Below, piece after piece: positions 33,282 to 40,656 of a stretch of DNA of 64,000 nt. Source of the stretch: DASVBE01 sp963770375 (GTDB lineage: Bacteria > Actinomycetota > Actinomycetes > Streptosporangiales > Streptosporangiaceae); the NCBI GenBank assembly GCA_963770375.1, contig CAVYPM010000021.1:62001-126000 (forward strand), written 5' to 3'. A model generated the notes under the pieces. That model had not been told where the DNA came from and did not search any database. It worked only from the letters and a program-made list of their open reading frames with translations. The position numbers and the translations under genes were made by a program. Numbering within the stretch: the stretch's first letter is position 1; the number at the start of each line of letters is the position of its first letter.

Positions 33282-34958
33282 ATGACAACGGCGGCTGAGT
33301 TCGACGTCGTGGTAGTGGGCAGCGGCGCCGCCGGCATGACCGCCGCGCTCACCGCCGCGCACCACGGCCTGAGCGTGCTGGTGACCGAGAAGGCCGGCAC
33401 GTTCGGCGGCTCGACCGCCCGGTCCGGCGGCGGGCTCTGGATCCCGGGCAACGAGGTGCTGCGCCGGGCCGGCGTGGCGGACACCGCCGGGCAGGCCCGC
33501 TCCTACCTGGCCCACGTCGTGGCGGGCCACGCGACGGACGCCCGCCAGCAGGCCCTGCTCGAGCACGGTCCCGCCATGCTGGACCTGGTCCGCCGCCTGA
33601 CCCCGCTGGAGTTCGCCTGGGTGCCCGGGTACGCGGACTACTACCCGGAGGCGCCGGGCGGGCTGGCCGCCGGGCGCAGCATCGAGCCGGTGCCGCTGGA
33701 CGGCCGGGTGCTCGGGCCCGACCTGGCCACGCTCAGCCCGCCCTACCTCCCCGCGCCGCCCGGGGTGATCATCACCCAGCGCGACTACCGGTGGCTGAGC
33801 CTCGGACCCCGGCACCCCCGGGCCGTGGCCGCCGCCGCCCGGGTGGCCGGGCGCGCGGCCCGCGCAAGGCTGCTCCGGCAGCGCCCGCTCAGCATGGGCC
33901 AGGCGCTGGCCGCGGGCCTCCGCGCAGGACTGAAAACCGCCGGCGTCCCCGTGTGGCTGGACACCCCGATGACCGGCCTGTGCGCCGCGGACGGCCGCGT
34001 GACGGGCGTCGAGGTGACCCGCGACGGCCAGCCCGCCGTGATCACGGCCCGGCGCGGCGTGCTGCTGGCCGCCGGCGGATTCGAGCGCAACGCGGAGATG
34101 CGGCAGCAGTACCAGCGCGGCCCGGTCGACGTCGCGTGGACCACCGGCGCGGCCGGCAACACCGGCGACGCCATCCTCGCGGGCCAGGCGGCCGGCGGTG
34201 CCCTCGATCTCATGGACGACGCCTGGTGGGGCCCGTCCATCCCGCTGCCGTCCGGCCCGTTCTTCTGCCTGGCCGAGCGCAGCCTGCCCGGCTCCCTGCT
34301 GGTCAACGCCGCCGGGCAGCGGTTCGTCAACGAGTGCGCGCCCTACGTGGACGCCGTGCACGCGATGTACGAGGCCCACTCAGAAGAGAGCCCGGCCATC
34401 CCCGCCTGGCTGATCCTCGACCAGCGCTACCGCAGCACGTACGTGTTCGCGGGCCTGACGCCGGGCCGCCCGTTCCCCCGGCGGTGGTACGCGGCCGGCG
34501 TGGTGTTCCGCGCGGACACGGTCGCCGAACTGGCCTCCCGCGCCGGGATCGACGCCGCGGGCCTGGCCAAGACCGTGACCAGGTTCGGCGAGTTCGCGCA
34601 GGCCGGCCACGACGCGGACTTCCGCCGCGGCGAATCGGCCTACGACCGGTACTACGGCGACCCGCGAGTCCGGCCCAACCCGAACCTGGCCCCGCTGGCC
34701 ACGCCGCCGTTCTACGCGGTCAAGATCGTGCCCGGCGACCTGGGCACCAAGGGCGGCCTGGTCACCGACGAGCGGGCCCGGGTGCTGCGGCCCGACGGCA
34801 GCAGCGTCCCCGGCCTGTACGCGGCGGGCAACGCCAGCGCGGCGGTGATGGGGCACAGCTACGCCGGGGCCGGCGCCACCATCGGCCCGGCGATGACGTT
34901 CGGCTATCTCGCCGCGCTCGACCTGACCGGGCTGCTGGACACGGTTAAGGACGATTAA
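33282..34958 (+). CDS. kstD: 3-ketosteroid Delta1-dehydrogenase KstD
   Basis: A 558-residue flavoprotein. FDVVVVGSGAAGMTAALTAA is the FAD loop, STARSGGGLWIPGN the substrate-domain entry, and GHSYAGAGATIGPAMTFGY holds the catalytic Tyr and Gly (Y then G four residues later) typical of Delta1-dehydrogenases; PGYADYYPEAPGG contains the second active-site tyrosine region. Introduces the 1,2 double bond in ring A, leading with KshAB to ring B opening. Starts 22 bp after a KstR box with GGAGGCCG before the ATG. Confidence 0.93.
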   Translation: MTTAAEFDVVVVGSGAAGMTAALTAAHHGLSVLVTEKAGTFGGSTARSGGGLWIPGNEVLRRAGVADTAGQARSYLAHVVAGHATDARQQALLEHGPAMLDLVRRLTPLEFAWVPGYADYYPEAPGGLAAGRSIEPVPLDGRVLGPDLATLSPPYLPAPPGVIITQRDYRWLSLGPRHPRAVAAAARVAGRAARARLLRQRPLSMGQALAAGLRAGLKTAGVPVWLDTPMTGLCAADGRVTGVEVTRDGQPAVITARRGVLLAAGGFERNAEMRQQYQRGPVDVAWTTGAAGNTGDAILAGQAAGGALDLMDDAWWGPSIPLPSGPFFCLAERSLPGSLLVNAAGQRFVNECAPYVDAVHAMYEAHSEESPAIPAWLILDQRYRSTYVFAGLTPGRPFPRRWYAAGVVFRADTVAELASRAGIDAAGLAKTVTRFGEFAQAGHDADFRRGESAYDRYYGDPRVRPNPNLAPLATPPFYAVKIVPGDLGTKGGLVTDERARVLRPDGSSVPGLYAAGNASAAVMGHSYAGAGATIGPAMTFGYLAALDLTGLLDTVKDD

Positions 34959-34989
34959 GGAATACGGGATTTGCGGCGCGGGACGAGCA

Positions 34990-35634
34990 CTAGACCGGGT
35001 ACGGGCGGAGGGGACGGGGCGGGCGCTGCTCGCTGAGGATCAGGCCGTCCAGGGGGCCGCGGTACGGCGGGCGCGGCTCTTCTTCCTTGGCCAGCTCGCG
35101 GGGCGCGGCCGGGGGCGGAGCAGCCGGGGGCGGAGCAGCCGGGGGCGGAAGTGACCTCTGGGCGCGCTTGTCGAGCCGGTTGGACACCGCCTGCAGGCCG
35201 GCCGCCATCCAGACCATCAGGTACACCAGGAACGTCACGATGGCGACCTTGCCCAGCGGATCGCTATTCAGCAGGATGGCGGCCGCGATGGTGGCGAACG
35301 GCGGCACGGTCGTGACGGCCAGCACGGCGGCCTTACGGGTCCGCGCCCGCCGCCGGGACCGGGCGGGGCGGGGCGCCCGCGGGGCGGCGGCCGGGACGGC
35401 CGGTGCGGCGGGCCCGGCGCCGGGCAGATCCGCGGTCAGCGCGGCCAGGCCGGCCCAGGTCGTCGCGGCGAGGGCCTGGCCGGTCCGGGCCGCGAGCTCG
35501 TCCTGGGTCAGCCGGCCGTGCACGAACGCGGCCTTGAGGGCGGTGATGACCTGCTCGCGGTCGTCGTGCGAGGCCCGCATCCGGCCGCGGCCGCCCTGGG
35601 CCAGGCTCCTGCCGTCCCCGGGTCCCGTGGTCAT
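34990..35634 (-). CDS. DUF1707 membrane protein
   Basis: A 214-residue protein. Residues 19-70 (MRASHDDREQVITALKAAFVHGRLTQDELAARTGQAL) are a DUF1707 (SHOCT-like) domain, followed by an Ala/Pro/Arg-rich linker, two membrane helices at about 100-118 and 125-145 (VAIVTFLVYLMVWMAAG), and a basic/Pro-rich tail with three PPPAA repeats encoded by a tandem repeat at about 35104-35148. ATG after GGGAGG. No link to steroid genes is evident; it separates kstD from ltp2. Confidence 0.8.
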   Translation of the reverse strand: MTTGPGDGRSLAQGGRGRMRASHDDREQVITALKAAFVHGRLTQDELAARTGQALAATTWAGLAALTADLPGAGPAAPAVPAAAPRAPRPARSRRRARTRKAAVLAVTTVPPFATIAAAILLNSDPLGKVAIVTFLVYLMVWMAAGLQAVSNRLDKRAQRSLPPPAAPPPAAPPPAAPRELAKEEEPRPPYRGPLDGLILSEQRPPRPLRPYPV

Positions 35635-35693
35635 CGGCGCCTCCCCAGCACACCCTGCCCTGGAGGGATCGTAGCGCCGCGGGCCCGGCCGGC

Positions 35694-36863
35694 CTACCGG
35701 TCAGGCCCGAGGATCAGGCCGCTGGTCGGCACCCCGGTGCCCGCGGTGACCAGCACCGGGCCGTCGCCGGGAACCTGGTTGACCGAGGTGCCGCGGACCT
35801 GGCGGACGGCCTCGGCGATGCCGTTCATGCCGTGGATGTAGGCCTCGCCGAGCTGCCCGCCGTGGGTGTTGAGCGGCAGCGCGCCGCCGATCTCGATGGC
35901 CCCGTCGGCGATGAACCCCCGGGCCTCGCCGCGCGGGCAGAAGCCCAGCTCCTCCAGCTGCATCAGCACGTACGGGGTGAAGTGGTCGTACAGCACCGCG
36001 GTCCGCACGTCGTCCGGGCCGGCCCCGGACTGCCGCCACAGCTGGCGGCCCACCACGCCCATCTCCGGCAGTCCGGCCAGCCCGTCGCGGTAGTAGCTCG
36101 TCATCGTGAACTGGTCCTGGCCGCTGCCCTGGGCCGCGGCCAGGATCACGGCCGGCGGCCTGCGCAGGCCGGCCGCCCGCTCCAGGCTGGTGACCACGAC
36201 GGCGACCGCGCCGTCGCTCTCCTGGCAGCAGTCGAGCAGCCGCAGCGGCTCGGCGATCCAGCGGGACGCCTGGTGCTCGGCCAGCGTGATCGGCCGCTGG
36301 TAGAACCACGCGTGCGGGTTGACCGCCGCGTGCCGCCGGTCGGCCACCGCCACCGCGCCGAAGTCCGCGCTGGTGGCGCCGTACTCGTGCATGTACCGCC
36401 GGGCCGCCATCGCGACCGTGGCGGCGGGGGTGGACAGGCCCATCGGGTAGTGCCAGCCGTTGTCGATCCCGGCCGAGTTCGCCGCGGCCACCGCGGCGGC
36501 CGACACCTGGCCGAACCGGCGGCCAGACCGCTCGTTCAGCGCCCGGTAGCAGACCACGACCTCGGCCACCCCGGCCGCGACGGCCAGCGCGGCCTGCTGC
36601 ACGATCGCGCAGGCCGCGCCGCCGCCGTAGCCGATCTGGCTGAAGAACGTCAGCTCACCGGCGCCCAGCTCGCGGGCGACCGCGATCTCGGCGCTGCTGT
36701 CCATCACGAACGTGACCAGGCCGTCCACGTCGGCGGCGGTCAGGCCGGCGTCGTCCAGCGCGGCGCGGACCGCCTCGGCGGCCAGCTGCAGCTCGCTGCG
36801 GCCCGAGTCCTTGGAGAACTCGGTCGCGCCCAGGCCGGCGATGGCCGCGGTCCGGCCGGTCAC
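35694..36863 (-). CDS. ltp2: thiolase-fold aldolase Ltp2
   Basis: A 389-residue SCP2-thiolase-fold protein; QIGYGGGAACAIVQQAALAVAAG, YPMGLSTPAATVAMAARRYMHEYG, VLYDHFTPYVLMQLEELGFCPRGE and LNTHGGQLGEAYIHGMNGI match Ltp2. With ChsH2's DUF35 domain it forms the retro-aldolase that releases propionyl-CoA from 17-hydroxy-3-oxo-4-pregnene-20-carboxyl-CoA. GTG start overlapping the chsH1 stop (GTGA). Last gene of the igr-type operon. Confidence 0.92.
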   Translation of the reverse strand: MTGRTAAIAGLGATEFSKDSGRSELQLAAEAVRAALDDAGLTAADVDGLVTFVMDSSAEIAVARELGAGELTFFSQIGYGGGAACAIVQQAALAVAAGVAEVVVCYRALNERSGRRFGQVSAAAVAAANSAGIDNGWHYPMGLSTPAATVAMAARRYMHEYGATSADFGAVAVADRRHAAVNPHAWFYQRPITLAEHQASRWIAEPLRLLDCCQESDGAVAVVVTSLERAAGLRRPPAVILAAAQGSGQDQFTMTSYYRDGLAGLPEMGVVGRQLWRQSGAGPDDVRTAVLYDHFTPYVLMQLEELGFCPRGEARGFIADGAIEIGGALPLNTHGGQLGEAYIHGMNGIAEAVRQVRGTSVNQVPGDGPVLVTAGTGVPTSGLILGPDR

Positions 36864-37253
36864 GCCGCGCCGCCGGGAAGGCCGAGCCGGACCGTGCCGG
36901 TCACGTGATCGCCGGCGCTGCACCGGCCGGTCACGGTGACCGTCCGCTCGCCGTCCGCGGCCGGCCCGGCCCGGCCGGAGAACGTCAGCGTGTCCCCGGC
37001 GTAGCAGGGCGCGCCGAGCCGGATGGCGATCGACCTGATCACCGCGCCGGGCCCGGCCCAGCCGGACACGAACCGCTGGACCAGACCGGTGCTGGTCAGG
37101 ATGTTCACGAAGATGTCCCTGCTGCCCCGGGCGACGGCCAGGTCGCGGTCGTGATGGACGTCCTGGAAGTCGCGGGTGGCCAGCGCCGACGAGATCACGA
37201 ACGTCGGCGTGGCCTCGACGACCAGCTCCGGCAGTGCTGTGCTGCTGGCTCAC
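36860..37253 (-). CDS. chsH1: MaoC-like hydratase subunit ChsH1 (frameshifted at the N-terminus)
   Basis: About 130 residues when restored. SALATRDFQDVHHDRDLAVARGSRDIFVNI carries the hydratase Asp/His motif (RDFQDVHHD), and DHVTGTVRLGL ends the hot-dog fold. The conserved N-terminal LPELVVEATPTFVIS is in frame from 37234, but the natural start, GTG 37253 in GTGA overlap with the chsH2 stop, is one base out of phase, so a frameshift lies near 37235. An internal GTG at 37198 would give a protein lacking the first strand. Works with ChsH2 on 3-oxo-4,17-pregnadiene-20-carboxyl-CoA. Confidence 0.83.
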
Positions 37254-38338
37254 GCAGGGCCGCTGGGAGGCGCTGCCTTCCCTCCTCGCTCCTTCGGCGC
37301 TCCTTCGTCGCGCCGGCGTCGCTCGTCGGGAAAACAGCGCCGCGGCACCTGCGCTCGCCTGCCGGCTTCGCCGGCGGGGCGCCAGACCGGCAGGGTCAGC
37401 TCGTCGTCGATGCGCTCGAACCCCACCTGCACGGGCATCCCGATCCGCACCTGGCCCGGGTCGGTGCCCGGCATGCCGGCCAGCACCCGCACGCCCTCGG
37501 GCAGCTCCACCAGCGCGATGACCAGCGGCAGGGTCTTGCCTGGCACCGGCGGGTGGTGGTGCACCACGTAGCTGTAGACCGTGCCGGTGCCCGCCGCCAC
37601 GACGTAACCGGGCTCGCCGCCCGCGGGCCGCTGGGCCGCGCCGCACTGCGGGCACATCGGCCCGGGCGGGTGGCGGCGCGCACCGCACTGGCCGCATTCC
37701 TGGATGCGCAGTTCCCCGGCGGCGGTGCCGGCCCAGAAGAACGCGGTATCCGGCGAGGCCGGCGGCCGCAGCACCGCCACGGGCGGGGCGGCCTGGGCCT
37801 GTGCTGGCCGCGGGCGGAACTTGAGGATCCGGAAGTCCATGGTGGCCACCGGCTCGTCGCCGGCGTACCAGGTGGAGCGGGTGGTCACGAACCAGCCCTC
37901 GCCCAGCGCGGTGCGCTTGGGCCCGGTCACGTCCAGCAGGCTGGCCCGCACGCTGACCTGCTCACCGTGCCGCAGGTAGCGGTGGTAGACCTGGTCGCAG
38001 TTGGTCGCGACGACCGAGGTGAAGCCCGCCTCGTCGAGCACCTGCGACATCTGCCCGAGCGGGTCGTCGTCGGGCCGGCCGCGGTGCAGCCCGGGCATGG
38101 TCCACACCTGGATCATGGCGGGCGGGGCCACTGCCCCGCCATGCCCGGCCGCGACGGCTGCGCCCTGGTCGGTCCAGACCGGGCTGGGGTCGCCGATGGC
38201 CTCGATCCAGTTCCTGATCATCGGCAGGTTCACCGGGTCGCGGCCGGGCCGGGCCCGGCTCTCCCCGGCCGCGGCGAGCCGCTCCGCCGCCGCCCGGATC
38301 GGGGCCGCCTGGTCCGCGTCGGTCTGCCTGGCCGTCAT
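37250..38338 (-). CDS. chsH2: MaoC-DUF35 hydratase/aldolase subunit ChsH2 with repeat-derived C-terminal tail
   Basis: A 362-residue two-domain protein: N-terminal MaoC-like domain (1-160; NWIEAIGDPSPVW, APPAMIQVWTMPG) and C-terminal DUF35 (CGQCGARRHPPGPMCPQCG zinc ribbon plus OB fold ending ELTLPVWRP). Mycobacterial ChsH2 stops at about 311 residues; here about 40 extra residues, strongly basic (RRCFPDERRRRDEGAPKER), are encoded by dispersed repeat copy B. ATG 38338 has GGAGGAAAG upstream. Confidence 0.9.
   Translation of the reverse strand: MTARQTDADQAAPIRAAAERLAAAGESRARPGRDPVNLPMIRNWIEAIGDPSPVWTDQGAAVAAGHGGAVAPPAMIQVWTMPGLHRGRPDDDPLGQMSQVLDEAGFTSVVATNCDQVYHRYLRHGEQVSVRASLLDVTGPKRTALGEGWFVTTRSTWYAGDEPVATMDFRILKFRPRPAQAQAAPPVAVLRPPASPDTAFFWAGTAAGELRIQECGQCGARRHPPGPMCPQCGAAQRPAGGEPGYVVAAGTGTVYSYVVHHHPPVPGKTLPLVIALVELPEGVRVLAGMPGTDPGQVRIGMPVQVGFERIDDELTLPVWRPAGEAGRRAQVPRRCFPDERRRRDEGAPKERGGKAAPPSGPA
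37262..37345. repeat. dispersed GC-rich repeat, copy B, inside the 3' end of chsH2
   Basis: Shares CTTCGGCGCTCCT and CGCTCG..GGAAAACAGCGCCGCGG with copy A at 9937-10020. It also carries internal near-repeats of CTCCTTCG. It provides the chsH2 C-terminal extension. Confidence 0.55.
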
Positions 38339-38364
38339 CTGCTTTCCTCCGGTCAGCGGGCCGG

Positions 38365-39525
38365 TCAGCGCGGCACCCGGGGCAGCCCGAGCCCGGCCGA
38401 TGCGATCAGCTCCCGCTGGATCTCGTTGACCCCGCCGCCGAAGGTCAGCACGGTGTTCCGCTTGGCCTGCACGTCCAGCCACCGGGACAGCCGGGCGGTG
38501 TCCGGGTCGGCCGGGTCGCCGTGCCGGGCCACGATCTCCTCGAACTCCTGGCCGAGCCGCTGGATCTGCTCGGAGGAGTACACCTTCGTCGCCGAGGCGT
38601 CTGCGATGCCGACCCGCTCGGCCACCGCGACCTGCCAGTTCAGCAGCTCGTTGACGCGCAGGCTGGCGTAGCTGCGGGCGAGCACGCGGCGCACGTCGGG
38701 CTGCCCGGCCAGCGGGCGGCCGTCAGGACCGGTCCTGGCTGCCCAGTCCCGGACCCGGTCGTGCAGCGCGGCCAGCCGGCCGGCCGGGCCGAGCATCACC
38801 CGCTCGTGGTTGAGCTGCTCGGTGATCAGCCGCCAGCCGCCGTTCTCCGCCCCCACCCGCATCGCGGCCGGCACCCGCACGCCGTCGTAGTAGGTCACGT
38901 TGACGTGATGGGCCCCGTCGTGGGTGATGATCGGCGTCCAGGAGTAGCCCGGGTCGCGGGTGTCCACGATGAGGATCGAGATCCCCTTGTGCCGCGGGGC
39001 CTCGGGGTCGGTGCGGCAGGCCAGCCAGATGTAGTCGGCGTCGTGGCCGCCGGTGGTGAAGATCTTCTGGCCGTGCACGACGTACTCGTCGCCGTCCCGG
39101 ACCGCCCGGGTCCGCAGCGACGCCAGGTCGGTGCCGGCCTCGGGCTCGGTGTACCCGATCGCGAAGTGCACCTCGCCGGCCAGGATCCGGGGCAGGAAGA
39201 GGGCCTTCTGCTCCGGCGTGCCGTGCGCCTGCAGGGTGGGGCCGACGGTCTGCAGGGTGACCGCGGGCAGCGGGACGTCGGCCCGGGCCGCCTCGTTCAC
39301 GAAGATCTGCTGCTCGACCTGGCCGAGGCCGCGCCCGCCGTACTCCTGCGGCCAGCCCACGCCCAGCCAGCCGTCCCGGCCCATCCGCCGGACCACCTCG
39401 CGGTACACCGTGCCGTGCCGCTCGGTCAGCAGGGCCTCGCGCTCGGCCGGGGTCAGCAGGCCGCCGAAGTAAGCCCGGACCTCGTCCCGCAGGGCCCGCT
39501 GCTCCGTGGTGAGCTCAATGAACAT
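38365..39525 (-). CDS. fadE29: acyl-CoA dehydrogenase FadE29 (ChsE2)
   Basis: A 386-residue acyl-CoA dehydrogenase subunit: WLGVGWPQEYGGRGLGQVEQQIFVNE, GYTEPEAGTDLASLRTRA, QKIFTTGGHDADYIWLACRTDP, and TFGGGVNEIQRELIASAGLGLPR. With FadE28 it forms the alpha2beta2 enzyme that desaturates 3-oxo-4-pregnene-20-carboxyl-CoA. Nine bases after fadE28, 26 before chsH2. Confidence 0.92.
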   Translation of the reverse strand: MFIELTTEQRALRDEVRAYFGGLLTPAEREALLTERHGTVYREVVRRMGRDGWLGVGWPQEYGGRGLGQVEQQIFVNEAARADVPLPAVTLQTVGPTLQAHGTPEQKALFLPRILAGEVHFAIGYTEPEAGTDLASLRTRAVRDGDEYVVHGQKIFTTGGHDADYIWLACRTDPEAPRHKGISILIVDTRDPGYSWTPIITHDGAHHVNVTYYDGVRVPAAMRVGAENGGWRLITEQLNHERVMLGPAGRLAALHDRVRDWAARTGPDGRPLAGQPDVRRVLARSYASLRVNELLNWQVAVAERVGIADASATKVYSSEQIQRLGQEFEEIVARHGDPADPDTARLSRWLDVQAKRNTVLTFGGGVNEIQRELIASAGLGLPRVPR

Positions 39526-39534
39526 CGCTGCCTC

Positions 39535-40656
39535 TCAGACCCGGTCGCCCAGCCGGTCCAGCGTGTAGCTGGCCCCGCCGGCGTACCGGGCCAGGTCCTT
39601 GACCAGCGCGGACAGCCGGGCCAGCGGGTAGCTGACGTCCATGCCCGTTCCTCCGTGCAGGTGGTGGCAGGTCCGCATGGCCGCGGGCCCGTACTCGGCC
39701 AGCCAGTATGCGGCCACGTCCAGGTCGGGGCCCGCGTCCAGCCCGGCGGCGAGCCGCCAGCACGCGGACAGGGTGGCCAGGTGCAGGGTGCGGGCGGCGA
39801 TGTAGACGTCCGCGATGTGCTGCGCGGCCGCCTGGAACGTGGCCAGCGGCCGGCCGAACTGCTGCCGGGTCCGCAGATGCTCGGTGGTCAGCGCGAGCGC
39901 CGCGGCCAGCGCCCCGTCCGCCACGCAGCAGGCGCCGGCCACCGCGAGCTCGTACAGGCCGGTGACCGCGTCCCCGGCCGCCGCGCCGCCTGCGGTCCTG
40001 CCGAGCACGCCGGTCACCGGCGCCCCGGCCAGCCGCAGCGTGTACTCGGGGTCGCCGCCGGAACTGGGCGTGCGCACCGTGCTCACCCCGTCCGCGGCCG
40101 GGCTGACCACCACCACCGCGGTGCCGCCGCTGGCCAGCCGGGCCGGGACCAGCACCCAGTCGGCTTCCGCGGCGTACGGCACGCCGAGCTTGACCCCGGT
40201 CACCGATCCGCCGTCGCCGTCCAGCGTGGCGATGGTGGCCGGGACCGCGGGCCGCGGCTGCGACGGCTCGCGCAGCGCGGCGGTCAGCACGGTGCCGCCG
40301 GTGCCGACGCCCGCCAGCAGCCGCCCGGCCAGGTCGCGGCCGGCCCACCGGGTGACCGGCAGCACGCCGGTCATGACGGTGGCCAGCACCGGGACCGCCG
40401 CGCCCGCCCGGCCGGTCTCGGCCAGCAGGGCCCCGGCCTCGGCGGCCCCGAGGCCGTCCCCGCCCAGCTCCTCCGGCAGCGCCAGCGACAGCAGCCCCGC
40501 CTGGGACAGTTCCTTCCACAGCGCCGCGTCGTACCCGCCGTCCCGGCCGGTCGCCACCCCGGGCGGCGCCGCGACCGGGACCGGGCGGGCGCCGCGCAGC
40601 ACCCGGGCGGCCAGGCCGGCGATCTCCTGCTGGGTCTCGCTGACCGTGAAGTCCAC
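39535..40656 (-). CDS. fadE28: acyl-CoA dehydrogenase FadE28 (ChsE1)
   Basis: A 373-residue partner subunit: MDFTVSETQQEIAGLA, ALPEELGGDGLGAAEAGALLAE, RTRQQFGRPLATFQAAAQHIADVY, and CHHLHGGTGMDVSYPLARLSALVKD. The GTG start directly abuts the fadE34 stop codon. The split into two subunits with half-sites is the known layout of steroid ACADs. Confidence 0.92.
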   Translation of the reverse strand: MDFTVSETQQEIAGLAARVLRGARPVPVAAPPGVATGRDGGYDAALWKELSQAGLLSLALPEELGGDGLGAAEAGALLAETGRAGAAVPVLATVMTGVLPVTRWAGRDLAGRLLAGVGTGGTVLTAALREPSQPRPAVPATIATLDGDGGSVTGVKLGVPYAAEADWVLVPARLASGGTAVVVVSPAADGVSTVRTPSSGGDPEYTLRLAGAPVTGVLGRTAGGAAAGDAVTGLYELAVAGACCVADGALAAALALTTEHLRTRQQFGRPLATFQAAAQHIADVYIAARTLHLATLSACWRLAAGLDAGPDLDVAAYWLAEYGPAAMRTCHHLHGGTGMDVSYPLARLSALVKDLARYAGGASYTLDRLGDRV